64,000 nt of DNA, taken from Tissierella creatinini (GTDB lineage Bacteria; Bacillota; Clostridia; Tissierellales; Tissierellaceae). This document shows positions 17,543-26,245 of the stretch, in pieces. The notes under the pieces are model-generated. The model worked only from the letters and a program-made list of their open reading frames with translations, did no database searches and was not told where the DNA came from. The stretch is taken from contig SUSS01000006.1 in assembly GCA_005046945.1 (NCBI GenBank), positions 1 to 64,000 on the forward strand, read 5' to 3'. The position numbers and the translations under genes are program-made. The stretch's first letter is position 1, and every line of letters begins with the position of its first letter.

Positions 17543-18650
17543 TTGGAAGATATTTATTTAGTTAGAGAAAACCTTAAGGACATAAAGGCCATGGTTACTG
17601 AGCTAGGTGATTCTCTTTGACATTCCTGGTCTAAAGGATAAAGTTGGGGATCTTGAGAGGCTTTCCTATGAAGAAGACTTTTGGAAGGATGCCCAAAAAG
17701 CACAGAAGATAATGCAGGAAATCAAAAACTCCACCTTAGAGATTAAGGAATATGAGAGTCTTATATCGGAAATAGAGGACTTAGAAACCCTTATTGAGCT
17801 AGTTATTGAGGAAGAATCCTATGAAGATTATAAGGAAATAGAAATAACCATGAACCATGTGGAGAAATTGGCTCAAGAATTCAAACTTTCTGCCCTTTTA
17901 AGCGGAGATTATGACAGGAATAATGCCATACTTTCCATACATTCAGGGGCAGGAGGACTGGAGGCCCAGGATTGGGCCGAAATGCTCCTTAGAATGTATA
18001 GAAGGTGGGCTGAGTCGAAGGAGTATGGAACTGAAACCCTAGATTTGATATCGGATACTGAGGGTGGTATAAAATCGGTAACCTTATTGATTAAGGGAAT
18101 AAATGCCTATGGCTATCTTAAATCAGAGAAGGGAGTTCATAGACTAGTCAGAATTTCACCCTTTGATTCAGCAGGAAAGAGGCACACATCCTTTGCCTCT
18201 ATAGATGTCTTTCCCCAAATCGATGATGATGTGAATATTGAGATTAACGAAAGGGATTTAAAGGTTGACACCTATAGGGCCTCTGGTGCAGGCGGCCAGC
18301 ATGTTAATACTACTGATTCTGCTATTAGGATTACACATATTCCAACTGGTGTAACCGTACAGTGCCAGTCTGAAAGATCCCAACATTCGAATAGGGCTAC
18401 TGCAATGAATATGTTAAAGGCAAAGTTGGTTCAAATCAAGGAAGAGGAAAATAAAGAAAAGATTGACGACCTTCAGGGTAATTATTCACAAATAGGATGG
18501 GGTTCCCAGATTAGGTCCTATGTATTCCACCCCTACAGTATGGTAAAGGACCATAGGACAAATGCTGAAGTCGGTGATGTATACAGGGTCATGGATGGGG
18601 ACATAGATATATTTATAAACGAATATTTGAAATATAAAGCCCTTCAATAG
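17543..18650 (+). CDS. prfB: Peptide chain release factor 2, programmed +1 frameshift
   Basis: Releases polypeptides at UGA and UAA. Translation starts at TTG 17543 (GAGGTGA upstream) and reaches an in-frame TGA at 17618 after CTT. A +1 shift at CTT-TGA-C continues as DIPGLKDKVGD to the stop at 18650. The product has GAGGLEAQDW, the tripeptide-like codon-recognition region of RF2, and the catalytic RASGAGGQHVNTTDSA loop with GGQ. Without the shift only 25 residues are made. The frameshift is the known RF2 autoregulation: low RF2 lets the ribosome pause at UGA and shift. A terminator overlaps the stop. Confidence 0.97.
17603..17621 (+). other. Programmed frameshift site of prfB
   Basis: CTAGGTGATTCTCTTTGAC contains the slippery CTT TGA C and a Shine-Dalgarno-like AGGTGA a few bases upstream, the arrangement known from bacterial prfB genes. 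It is not a sequencing error. Confidence 0.95.
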
Positions 18651-18662
18651 GGCTTTTATTTT
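18636..18662 (+). terminator. Terminator overlapping the prfB stop
   Basis: AAAGCCC (18636-18642) pairs with GGGCTTT (18650-18656), followed by TATTTT. Confidence 0.8.
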
Positions 18663-18684
18663 ACGCTTAGGAGGAATTATTTGA

Positions 18685-18748
18685 AACGAGTAAAACTCGT
18701 TGCGATAGTGTGAAGTAATTGCTATGTAATTAGCTCTGATATCTAAAA
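18685..18748 (+). repeat. Two-hairpin intergenic repeat, copy A
   Basis: Hairpin 1 is AACGAG-taaaa-CTCGTT (18685-18701). A linker GCGATAGTGTGAAG follows, then hairpin 2 TAATT-gctatgt-AATTA (18716-18732) and the tail CTGATATCTAAAA. It lies between prfB and tex. The same layout recurs at 23096 (minus), 40653, 43186, 56199 and 62000. An AGGAGG followed by a ten-codon TTG reading frame overlaps hairpin 1; I regard that as incidental. Confidence 0.6.
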
Positions 18749-18873
18749 CTTTTTGTAACTATTTTGTAATAATTAAAGAAATCTTAATACTCATATGGTA
18801 TCATATGGGTAGGAATATTTTGGAATCCTTTATTTAAAATTGAACCAGAAGGTCTGAAGAGAGGGCAAGCTAG

Positions 18874-20970
18874 ATGGATATTGTTAAGGTATTAGTTGAT
18901 GAGTTGGGACTTAAAACACAAGATGTGAATAATGTAATAACCCTGCTGGATGAAGGGAATACGATTCCTTTTATTGCAAGGTACAGAAAGGAACAGACTG
19001 GGGAGATGCAGGATGTAACCTTGAGAGAACTGTTCAATCGTCTTACATATCTTAGGAATTTAGAAACAAGAAAAGAAGAAGTTATAAGATTAATAGATGA
19101 ACAAGGAAAATTAACTGAAGAACTAAAGAAGGATATAATTAAAGCCGATACTCTACAGAGAGTAGAGGATTTATATAGACCATATAAACAAAAGAGAAGA
19201 ACTAGGGCGACTATGGCTAAGGAAAAGGGCTTGGAGCCTTTAGCAGGTCTAATCTTAGGTCAAAATCTATCTAAAGATGAATTTGAAAATCGAGTTTTAT
19301 CCTTTATAGATGGAGAAAAGGGAGTAGGAAGCAGAGAAGAGGCTATAAATGGCGCCATGGATATTATTGCGGAAATAGTATCCGATAATCCTGATTATAG
19401 GGAAAGAATTAAGAAGATATTAAATAGCAAGGGGATAGTGGTTTCAGAGGGGACAAATAAGGAAGAAAATACAGTCTATGAAATGTATTACGACTATAAG
19501 GAGCCTGTTAAATCAATTCCCAATCATAGGATACTTGCATTGAATAGAGGAGAAAAGGAAAAGAAACTAAAAGTAGGTATAAGTGGGCCTGATGATGAAA
19601 TAACTCTTCTTATAAAATCCCTTATGATTAAAGAGCAGTCCTGGACTGCCCAATACCTTGAAGCTGCTATTCTGGATGGATATAAAAGGCTTCTATTTCC
19701 TTCCTTAGAGCGTGAGATAAGAAATAACCTTACTGAAAGAGCGGAAGAAGATGCAATAAAGGTCTTCTCTATGAACCTTAAACCCCTACTATTGCAAGCC
19801 CCAATTAAAGGAAAAAACGTAATGGCTATAGACCCCGGCTTTCGTACAGGATGTAAGGTTGCAGTAATTGATGAAACCGGAAAGCTTATGGATTATATAA
19901 CCGTTTATCCTACAGAGCCACAGAATCAAGTGGAAAATACTAAAGCAAAATTAAAGGAATTAATCAAAAAATATGGGGTAAATATTATATCCATAGGCAA
20001 TGGAACAGCATCTAGGGAGACAGAAATTGTCGTTGTCGAAATGTTAAAGGAATTAAATGGCGATATTTCTTATATAATAGTTAGTGAAGCAGGGGCTTCG
20101 ATTTATTCAGCATCGGAAGTTGGAATAGGAGAATTTCCCGATCTTGATGTAACTATTAGGGGGGCGGTTTCCATAGGAAGAAGATTACAAGACCCTCTGG
20201 CTGAACTGGTGAAAATAGAGCCAAAGCATATCGGGGTTGGACAATATCAGCACGATTTAAACCAAGGGAAATTGGATGAGGCCCTAACAGGTGTTGTAGA
20301 GGACTGCGTTAATAGTGTAGGGGTGGATTTAAACACTGCGAGTCCTTCCTTGTTGAAGTATGTAGCAGGAATATCAGGGAAAATAGCTAACAACATAGTA
20401 AGTCATAGAGAAGAAGTTGGGAAGTTCAAATCCAGAAAGGAGATGTTAAAGGTCAAGGGACTGGGGCCTAAAACATTTGAACAGTGTGCGGGATTTCTAA
20501 GAATCCCGGGAGCTAAGAATCCTTTAGACAATACAGGTGTACATCCGGAATCCTACGCAGTTGCAGAGGAACTTATCAGGCTGGATTACAAAAATATGGG
20601 TATAAATGAAATAGCAAGCAAATTACAAATTGGAATACCAACTCTAAAGGATATTATTAAGGAACTTGAAAAGCCGGGCCGTGATCCAAGAGATGAGTTG
20701 CAGAAACCTATATTGAAGCAGGATATATTAAAGATTGAGGATTTAAAAAAGGACATGATATTAGACGGCACCATAAGAAATGTAGTTGACTTTGGTGCAT
20801 TTGTTGATATTGGAGTTAAGGAGGACGGCCTGGTACATATTTCACACCTGTCAGATAGGTTTATAAAACATCCTAATGAAGTAGTCAAGGTTGGGGATAT
20901 TGTTAAGGTCAAAGTACTAGATGTGGATATTGATAGAGGGAGAATCTCACTAAGTATGAAACAAATGTAG
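18874..20970 (+). CDS. tex: Tex family RNA-binding transcription accessory protein
   Basis: A 698-residue nucleic-acid-binding protein conserved in bacteria and linked to transcription processes. Domains in order: helical N-terminal region (IPFIARYRKEQTGEMQDVTL), a YqgF/RuvC-like RNase H fold (MAIDPGFRTGCKVAVID, residues about 325-450), two helix-hairpin-helix motifs (LNTASPSLLKYVAGISG and MLKVKGLGPKTFEQCAGFLR), and a C-terminal S1 domain (GTIRNVVDFGAFVDIGVKED). Length is a little short of the E. coli protein, as usual in Firmicutes. The next gene starts 14 bases downstream. Confidence 0.95.
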   Translation: MDIVKVLVDELGLKTQDVNNVITLLDEGNTIPFIARYRKEQTGEMQDVTLRELFNRLTYLRNLETRKEEVIRLIDEQGKLTEELKKDIIKADTLQRVEDLYRPYKQKRRTRATMAKEKGLEPLAGLILGQNLSKDEFENRVLSFIDGEKGVGSREEAINGAMDIIAEIVSDNPDYRERIKKILNSKGIVVSEGTNKEENTVYEMYYDYKEPVKSIPNHRILALNRGEKEKKLKVGISGPDDEITLLIKSLMIKEQSWTAQYLEAAILDGYKRLLFPSLEREIRNNLTERAEEDAIKVFSMNLKPLLLQAPIKGKNVMAIDPGFRTGCKVAVIDETGKLMDYITVYPTEPQNQVENTKAKLKELIKKYGVNIISIGNGTASRETEIVVVEMLKELNGDISYIIVSEAGASIYSASEVGIGEFPDLDVTIRGAVSIGRRLQDPLAELVKIEPKHIGVGQYQHDLNQGKLDEALTGVVEDCVNSVGVDLNTASPSLLKYVAGISGKIANNIVSHREEVGKFKSRKEMLKVKGLGPKTFEQCAGFLRIPGAKNPLDNTGVHPESYAVAEELIRLDYKNMGINEIASKLQIGIPTLKDIIKELEKPGRDPRDELQKPILKQDILKIEDLKKDMILDGTIRNVVDFGAFVDIGVKEDGLVHISHLSDRFIKHPNEVVKVGDIVKVKVLDVDIDRGRISLSMKQM

Positions 20971-20984
20971 TAGGGGGGCTGTAT

Positions 20985-21719
20985 GTGGGAAAAACAAGCG
21001 AATCTGAAGATATAAATAATTTATCCATAATTGAAAATTCTAAAATGATGAGAGAGTTATCCGATCAAATATTTCATGATTTCAAGAATATATTAACTAC
21101 AATTTCTGGACTAGCGCAATTATCCATGATAAAAACACAATCTAATGAAATTAAAGATTATCTGGCTCATATTAATCGAGCAACTTTTGATTTTAGGGAT
21201 ACCCTTGATAAATACCATAGTTATACAAGTGGGGGTCAATTGGAGATAAAGGCCTATATTCTTAAGGATATTTTAAATAATGCATTGGAAATGATATTAT
21301 ATAAAGCGAATAGACCAAATCATCGTCACAATATTATAAAAATGGTATTGGATATAGACTCAGATGCCTCGGTTATGTGCAGCGAAAATGAAGTTAAGCA
21401 AACTTTATTGAATATAATGATGAATGCAATAGATGCTATGGAGAATAGTGGGGGAACCTTAACTATAGATATTAAGGATGATGGTTCCTTCATTATCGTA
21501 AATATCATCGATACAGGAGTAGGAATACCTGAAGAGAATTTAGATAAGGTTTTTGAATCAAAGTTTACTACCAAGGAATCTGGTACAGGATTGGGATTAA
21601 AAATTGCAAAAGATACTCTAGAGAGGCTTGGAGGGTCTTTAAACTTAACAAGCAAGGTAAATCAAGGAACTAAAGTTGAGATGGTATTTCCAATATACGA
21701 TGGAAACAAAGAAGGCTAA
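20985..21719 (+). CDS. Soluble sensor histidine kinase
   Basis: A 244-residue protein without membrane segments. The dimerisation and phosphoacceptor helix has FHDFKNILTTISGLAQLSM (His at the H-box). The ATPase domain has the N-box NIMMNAIDAM, G1 box DTGVGIPEE, and GTGLGLKIAKD. It lacks a recognisable sensor domain beyond about 25 residues, so its input may come from a partner protein. The GTG start has GGGGGG about 8 bases upstream. It follows tex closely and is probably co-transcribed. No response regulator gene lies next to it, so it is an orphan kinase in this window. Confidence 0.9.
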   Translation: MGKTSESEDINNLSIIENSKMMRELSDQIFHDFKNILTTISGLAQLSMIKTQSNEIKDYLAHINRATFDFRDTLDKYHSYTSGGQLEIKAYILKDILNNALEMILYKANRPNHRHNIIKMVLDIDSDASVMCSENEVKQTLLNIMMNAIDAMENSGGTLTIDIKDDGSFIIVNIIDTGVGIPEENLDKVFESKFTTKESGTGLGLKIAKDTLERLGGSLNLTSKVNQGTKVEMVFPIYDGNKEG

Positions 21720-21760
21720 AGATAAGCCTCCTTAAAAAAATACTAAAGTGAGGTGTTTAC

Positions 21761-22879
21761 ATGAAGCTTGGGCTTATTATAAACCCTATAGCAGGCATGG
21801 GTGGAAAGGTTGGATTAAAGGGTACAGATGGGCCGGAGGTATTGAAAAAAGCACGAGAACTTGGGGCAAGAGAGGAATCGCCTATAAAAGCAAAATCAGC
21901 ATTAAAGGTGCTATTGCCTATAAAGGATGATTTAGAAATCTATACTTATCCCGGCGAAATGGGGGAAGATGAATTAAAAGCTCTTGGATTTGAACCAAAG
22001 GTACTGGGGCTTAAAAAAAGCTTAACCGGACCTGAGGATACAGAAGAGGCGGCAAAGGAAATGCTGGATAAGGATATAAAGCTTTTAATGTTTGCCGGAG
22101 GAGACGGAACTGCAAGAAACATATATAATGCTGTTGGGGATAAGGTAACTGTAATCGGCATACCGGCGGGGGTAAAAATACACTCAGGAGTATATGCCAA
22201 TCATCCTAAGAGTGCCGGAGAGGTTGCATTAAAATATTTGACAGAGGAAGGTATCCAAACTAAGGAAGCAGAAGTAATGGATATTGATGAAGATGCCTTT
22301 AGAGAGGGCCTTGTTACAGCAAGACTCTATGGCTATATGTTAATACCCCATATGGAAAGCCTGGTTCAGAGTCAGAAATCCGGTGGAATAGCATCCCATG
22401 AGGATGTATTGAAGGGAATTTCTGAAAGGGTTATTGAGGAGATGGAAAAGGAACCGGATACCTATTTTATAATTGGGTCCGGATCTACAACTAAACCTAT
22501 AATGGAGGAACTGGGTTTGCCTAATACCCTTCTTGGAATGGATATAGTCAAGAATAAAGAACTTATAGGGTCAGATTTAAACGAAAAACAAATCCTTGAT
22601 ATCATAGACGGGCATAAGGCCAAGATAGTCGTAACGGTAATCGGAGGCCAGGGCTATATATTCGGAAGAGGAAACCAGCAACTTAGCGGAGAAGTAGTAA
22701 AAAAAGTTGGTAAGGAAAATGTAATAGTCATTGCCCCTAAGGAAAAGCTTATGTCACTAGGGGATAATCCCCTTTTAGTTGATACAGGGGATGAAGAGGT
22801 AAATAGCCTCTTCAACGGCTATATTAAGGTGGTTGTCAACTATTCATCAGTCCAGCTTGCCAAGGTAAGAGGGCTGTAG
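21761..22879 (+). CDS. ATP-NAD kinase family protein
   Basis: A 372-residue member of the family that includes NAD kinase and AcoX-like proteins. The N-terminal MKLGLIINPIAGMGGKVGLK and the glycine-rich MFAGGDGTARNIYNAVG form the nucleotide-binding region; FIIGSGSTTKPIMEELG and the GGQGYIFGRGNQQLS segment are typical of the longer, AcoX-like branch rather than housekeeping NadK (about 280 aa). Substrate is uncertain: it may phosphorylate NAD or a related molecule. Ribosome site GTGAGGTG precedes ATG 21761. It lies 41 bases after the kinase gene. Confidence 0.88.
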   Translation: MKLGLIINPIAGMGGKVGLKGTDGPEVLKKARELGAREESPIKAKSALKVLLPIKDDLEIYTYPGEMGEDELKALGFEPKVLGLKKSLTGPEDTEEAAKEMLDKDIKLLMFAGGDGTARNIYNAVGDKVTVIGIPAGVKIHSGVYANHPKSAGEVALKYLTEEGIQTKEAEVMDIDEDAFREGLVTARLYGYMLIPHMESLVQSQKSGGIASHEDVLKGISERVIEEMEKEPDTYFIIGSGSTTKPIMEELGLPNTLLGMDIVKNKELIGSDLNEKQILDIIDGHKAKIVVTVIGGQGYIFGRGNQQLSGEVVKKVGKENVIVIAPKEKLMSLGDNPLLVDTGDEEVNSLFNGYIKVVVNYSSVQLAKVRGL

Positions 22880-22888
22880 AATATCTGC

Positions 22889-22917
22889 TTGACACATATG
22901 TAGTATAGCCATATAAT
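22889..22917 (+). promoter_or_regulatory. Promoter of the FMN riboswitch-ribU unit
   Basis: TTGACA (22889-22894), a 17-bp spacer and TATAAT (22912-22917): full consensus at both boxes. Confidence 0.85.
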
Positions 22918-22929
22918 ATAATTGTAATA

Positions 22930-23037
22930 GATCTTCAGGGGGAGGTGGAATTCCTCACCGGCGGTAGAGCCCGCGAGCCGAAAGGTTGACTTGGTTAGAT
23001 TCCAAGGCCGACAGTATAGTCTGGATGAAAGAAGATA
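22930..23037 (+). promoter_or_regulatory. FMN riboswitch (RFN element)
   Basis: The conserved RFN core is present in order: ATCTTCAGGGGGAGGTGGAA, TTCCTCACCGGCGGTAG, AGCCCGCGAGCC, a variable stem, then CCGACAGTATAGTCTGGATG and GAAAGAAGAT closing on the 5' end. It binds flavin mononucleotide and should switch off ribU when flavin is plentiful. A hairpin with a weak T tract follows, which points to transcription attenuation. Confidence 0.96.
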
Positions 23038-23060
23038 TTATAATAGACTTTAAGCCTATT

Positions 23061-23094
23061 AACCCCGGAGAATTCTTCGGGGTTTAATTATTTT
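23061..23094 (+). terminator. Riboswitch-controlled terminator
   Basis: AACCCCGGAGA and TCTTCGGGGTT form a strong stem (23061-23084) followed by TAATTATTTT. The T tract is imperfect. Confidence 0.7.
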
Positions 23095-23095
23095 A

Positions 23096-23139
23096 CAGCA
23101 ATTGCCCCACACTACTGAAACTAGGTTATTCACCTCGTT
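23096..23139 (-). repeat. Two-hairpin intergenic repeat, copy B (inverted, partial)
   Basis: On the minus strand the sequence reads AACGAGGT-gaata-ACCTAGTT, then TCAGTAGTGTGGGGCAATTG. The linker TAGTGTGRRGYAATTGCT matches copy A closely. It sits between the riboswitch terminator and the ribU ribosome site, in reverse to the gene. Confidence 0.5.
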
Positions 23140-23159
23140 ATTGAATTGGAGGGATTTAT

Positions 23160-23768
23160 ATGTATACTTTGAAAAGGGAAACATGGAACACAAGGGTAAT
23201 GGTGAAAATTGCAGTACTATCCGTTATTGCTTTTATACTGATGTTCTTCGAATTTGCACTTGTTTGGCTTGCACCGCCATTTATGAAGCTGGATATATCT
23301 GATTTGCCGGCCTTAATAGGAGCCTTTGCAATAGGACCTATGGCAGGGGTAATCATTGAGTTGATGAAAAACCTGCTAAATCTTCTTGTTGAAGGGTCAA
23401 CAACCGGTGGGGTTGGAGAATTAGCAAACTTCGTAGTTGGAGCAGCCTTCGTTTATACTGCAGGAGCCGTTTATTTTAAAGATAAGGCCTTTAAGAGCGC
23501 AGTAATAGGTTTAGGATTAGGAACATTGGTAATGACCTTAGTAATATCAATAGCCAACTACTATGTAATGTTCCCATTCTATGCAAAGCTATTTGGAATG
23601 AAAATCGAGGACTTAGTAGCTATGGGTACTCAAATAAACAGCAAGATAACCGATATGAAGGCCATGGTAATCTATGCAATAGTACCATTTAACATCCTTA
23701 AGGGAATAGTGCTGTCGGTCCTTACCATCTTAATCTATAAGAGGGTATCACCAATACTTCATAAATAA
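23160..23768 (+). CDS. ribU: Riboflavin ECF transporter S-component RibU
   Basis: A 202-residue membrane protein with about six hydrophobic segments and the RibU pattern: FALVWLAPPFMKLDISDLPA with the conserved Lys and Asp region, IGAFAIGPMAGVIIELMKNL, and LVEGSTTGGVGELANF. It captures riboflavin and works with a shared energy-coupling module (EcfT, EcfA, EcfA') encoded elsewhere. The FMN riboswitch upstream independently supports the substrate. GGAGGG precedes ATG 23160. Confidence 0.96.
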   Translation: MYTLKRETWNTRVMVKIAVLSVIAFILMFFEFALVWLAPPFMKLDISDLPALIGAFAIGPMAGVIIELMKNLLNLLVEGSTTGGVGELANFVVGAAFVYTAGAVYFKDKAFKSAVIGLGLGTLVMTLVISIANYYVMFPFYAKLFGMKIEDLVAMGTQINSKITDMKAMVIYAIVPFNILKGIVLSVLTILIYKRVSPILHK

Positions 23769-23774
23769 AGAGAC

Positions 23775-23806
23775 TAAAAAAACGAGTGGATTCCCACTCG
23801 TTTTTT
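23775..23806. terminator. Bidirectional terminator between convergent ECF genes
   Basis: ACGAGTGG (23782-23789) pairs with CCACTCGT (23794-23801), with six A before and six T after, so it works in both directions. Confidence 0.9.
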
Positions 23807-23816
23807 GAAGCTTCTA

Positions 23817-24305
23817 TTATTTCGAAAATTTTACTAACGGAGTCTTTTCAAGCACCTTGATGATTACATTGGCTATAAAAGCATCGGCTCCATGATGAAG
23901 AATGGTTCCTATACAGGTAATTACCAGTAGTTTATATACGTTAAGTCCTATAAATGGAATGACTACAAGCGCTTCTAGGATTCCGTGGATTGGTGCTGTA
24001 ATAATGGATGCCTTAGTATAGGACATGCCCTTCTTAATCAGATATGCTCCAAGCACCCCTATGGGGACGTGCATCAAGGCTCTGGCTCCAACTACAGGTC
24101 CAAGGTTTAAGAAGAATCCAAATGCTGAACCTAAGCCTACTAGAATGGCTGCTTGAGGTCCCAATAACATTGAAATAAACATTGGTACGTGAGAACCTAA
24201 AGTAGCTGTAAATGGTGGGATAACAACCTTAAAAAACACTGCAAAAGGAATTATGATTGCGAGACCTGTAAGTAAAGCTGTGACAGTTAGTTTTTTAGTA
24301 TTCAA
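23817..24305 (-). CDS. ECF transporter S-component, possibly niacin type
   Basis: A 162-residue membrane protein with five or six hydrophobic segments. KKLTVTALLTGLAIIIPFAV at the N-terminus and the segment TATLGSHVPMFISMLLGPQA resemble NiaX-type S-components, so niacin is my best guess; other vitamins cannot be excluded. It has a TTG start (AGGAGGTT 8 bases upstream). It converges on ribU with a shared terminator. There is no EcfA/EcfT in this window. Confidence 0.8.
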   Translation of the reverse strand: MNTKKLTVTALLTGLAIIIPFAVFFKVVIPPFTATLGSHVPMFISMLLGPQAAILVGLGSAFGFFLNLGPVVGARALMHVPIGVLGAYLIKKGMSYTKASIITAPIHGILEALVVIPFIGLNVYKLLVITCIGTILHHGADAFIANVIIKVLEKTPLVKFSK

Positions 24306-24404
24306 TAAATTAACCTCCTAAAATATTTAATATATGGTCTATGGATAAATTATAGCAGGTGTATATACATATATCAATACAAGTTAATGGCTTATCAATA
24401 TAGA

Positions 24405-24454
24405 AATAAAAATGCACACCTATGGAACATACTACTGTCCCACAGATGTGCATT
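24405..24454 (-). terminator. Terminator of the radical SAM gene
   Basis: Read on the minus strand, AATGCACA pairs with TGTGCATT and the inner CTGTGGGACA with TGTTCCATAG (with wobbles), making one long hairpin followed by TTTTATTTC. Confidence 0.75.
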
Positions 24455-24485
24455 AGATTTCAATCTGCTGTCACTAATTAAAGTT

Positions 24486-25874
24486 TTATCTTGAAGAATT
24501 GCTGCAGCATGAGCCGCAATTTTCGCATCCGAATTTTTCTTCCCACAATTCATCGGCAACAGGAGCCCATTTCTCTGCAACATCATAACATTTGGCGCTT
24601 AAATCCCGAACATCTTCCGGATCTTTCATATCTGTGGATTTAGCCCCAGATGCATCTACCATTTTAGTTAAATTTCCTGGATTATCCAACAAAGGACATG
24701 GACGCAAGTGATTTTGATTAAATGGCTGATTTTCTTTATATTGCATGAACAAAGGATTTTTATATGCTTCAAGCAATGTATGTTTATGAATATTTGAATC
24801 TGAATAATGTATGAAAGCACATGGCTCAATATCACCATTGGCATTAATGTGCAGATAGTTTCTGCCTCCTGCTATACAACCGTTTATGTATTCACCGTCA
24901 TTCCAAAAGTCCATGGTAAAAATAGGTTTTGTAGCTCTGAATTTTCTAATTTGATTATACATGTATTTACGCTGGTCGGCCCTTGCCAATAATTCCGGAG
25001 CTGCATCATTTCCAACAGGCATATATGTAAAGAACCATGCAAATTTAGCTCCTTTTTCTATCATATCATCAAAGAATTCTTCGCTTCCTATTACTTCGGT
25101 ATTTGCACTTGTATAGCAGCAAGAAATACCAAAAGGAAGTTTTTTATCCTTAAGAATTCCCATCGCTTTATTAACTGCCTTATAGGTTCCTTGGCCCCTT
25201 CGTGAATCGGTCGCTTCTTCAAATCCTTCAACACTTATTGCCGGTATAAAGTTTTTCACACGAAGCATCTCATCGGCAAATTTCTCATCAATAAGGGTTG
25301 CATTTGTAAATGATAAAAATGCACAATCATCATGTTTTTCGCAAAGTTTAATAATGTCATTTTTACGAACCAATGGCTCGCCTCCTGAAAAAAGGTACAT
25401 ATAAGTTCCCAATTCTTTTCCTTGCACAATTATGTTGTCCAATGTGTCATAATCCATATTCATATTATTTCCGTAATCTGCTGCCCAACAACCAGTACAG
25501 TGCAGGTTACATGCAGATGTGGGGTCCATCAAAATCGCCCAAGGTATATTACAGTTGTTTTCTTCTCTAGCCTTTCTTTGGCGCTTTCCCCCTATTATTG
25601 TTGCATTGATAAGAAAGTTTTCAAACAGTTTTCTTCTAACATCGGGCTCAATGTCAGTGTAAAAACTTTTAACAAGTTTATACCAGTTGTTGTTCTTATC
25701 TTTCAAAGCAGGTTCAATAGCACCCATTTGAACATCTGTGATGCCGTCTTTATCAAATTTTTTTACCCAATCCAACATTTTTGGAATGTTATTATCAGGG
25801 TCGGCATCTAAATAAGCAAGGGCCTTTTTCAATCCGTAGGTTTGCAAATTTTCAAGCATACTTTTTTCACTCAA
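24486..25874 (-). CDS. Radical SAM protein with C-terminal Cys-rich tail
   Basis: Radical SAM enzymes cleave S-adenosylmethionine at a [4Fe-4S] cluster to start radical reactions. The cluster motif CNLHCTGC lies near residue 120, after a helical N-terminal domain; LFSGGEPLVRK is the SAM-binding GGE motif. The second half has Cys residues of a SPASM-like auxiliary cluster region (GCIAGGRNYLHINANGDIEP, CAFIHYSD, RPCPLLDNPG). The tail CENCGSCCSNSSR is unusual and could bind metal. TTG 25874 sits at a proper distance from GGGAGG; ATG 25880 is only two bases from it. The substrate is unknown. It is monocistronic. Confidence 0.85.
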   Translation of the reverse strand: MSEKSMLENLQTYGLKKALAYLDADPDNNIPKMLDWVKKFDKDGITDVQMGAIEPALKDKNNNWYKLVKSFYTDIEPDVRRKLFENFLINATIIGGKRQRKAREENNCNIPWAILMDPTSACNLHCTGCWAADYGNNMNMDYDTLDNIIVQGKELGTYMYLFSGGEPLVRKNDIIKLCEKHDDCAFLSFTNATLIDEKFADEMLRVKNFIPAISVEGFEEATDSRRGQGTYKAVNKAMGILKDKKLPFGISCCYTSANTEVIGSEEFFDDMIEKGAKFAWFFTYMPVGNDAAPELLARADQRKYMYNQIRKFRATKPIFTMDFWNDGEYINGCIAGGRNYLHINANGDIEPCAFIHYSDSNIHKHTLLEAYKNPLFMQYKENQPFNQNHLRPCPLLDNPGNLTKMVDASGAKSTDMKDPEDVRDLSAKCYDVAEKWAPVADELWEEKFGCENCGSCCSNSSR

Positions 25875-25880
25875 AATCAT

Positions 25881-26130
25881 AACCTCCCTTATTATATAGT
25901 ATTATCCCTTTTGGTATGCCTTGATTTTTTATGGCTGCTTTTTGATTTCTTTAATGTTAATCGCGCATACCTTTTATTGAATGTAATGCAGTACAAAGAT
26001 ATTGCTGATGTAATTAAATAACTAACTTATCCTATTTTTTGATATCATAATATCAATTTCTTCGAAAAATGTCAATGCTAATGGGTAAAAAACTCCTATG
26101 AGCAAATTAAACAAATTTAGAAGAAAATTG
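25881..26130. other. Intergenic region with a strong palindrome
   Basis: Between two divergent genes. TTGATAT-CATA-ATATCAA (26039-26056) is a perfect palindrome and could be an operator. The plus-strand tsaE promoter follows at 26131. No ORF with a ribosome site is visible. Confidence 0.4.
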
Positions 26131-26158
26131 TTTACAATATAAGAATATATAATAAAAT
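26131..26158 (+). promoter_or_regulatory. Promoter of the tsa operon
   Basis: TTTACA (26131-26136), a 16-bp spacer and TAAAAT (26153-26158). Confidence 0.5.
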
Positions 26159-26245
26159 AAAGATGTAGAATAGTGGATTTTATCAAAGAGGGCTAGCAAG
26201 CATTCTAATAGATATTTTTTGAGAATTGAAGGAAAAGGTGAGTTA

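Noticed and set aside
17543-17620. In-frame TGA early in prfB, as if the gene were broken
   Set aside because: The CTT TGA C slippery site with an upstream AGGTGA is the known programmed +1 frameshift of RF2; the gene is intact.
18678-18713. Ten-codon leader peptide behind AGGAGG in repeat copy A
   Set aside because: The reading frame is not conserved in the other repeat copies, so it is more likely incidental.
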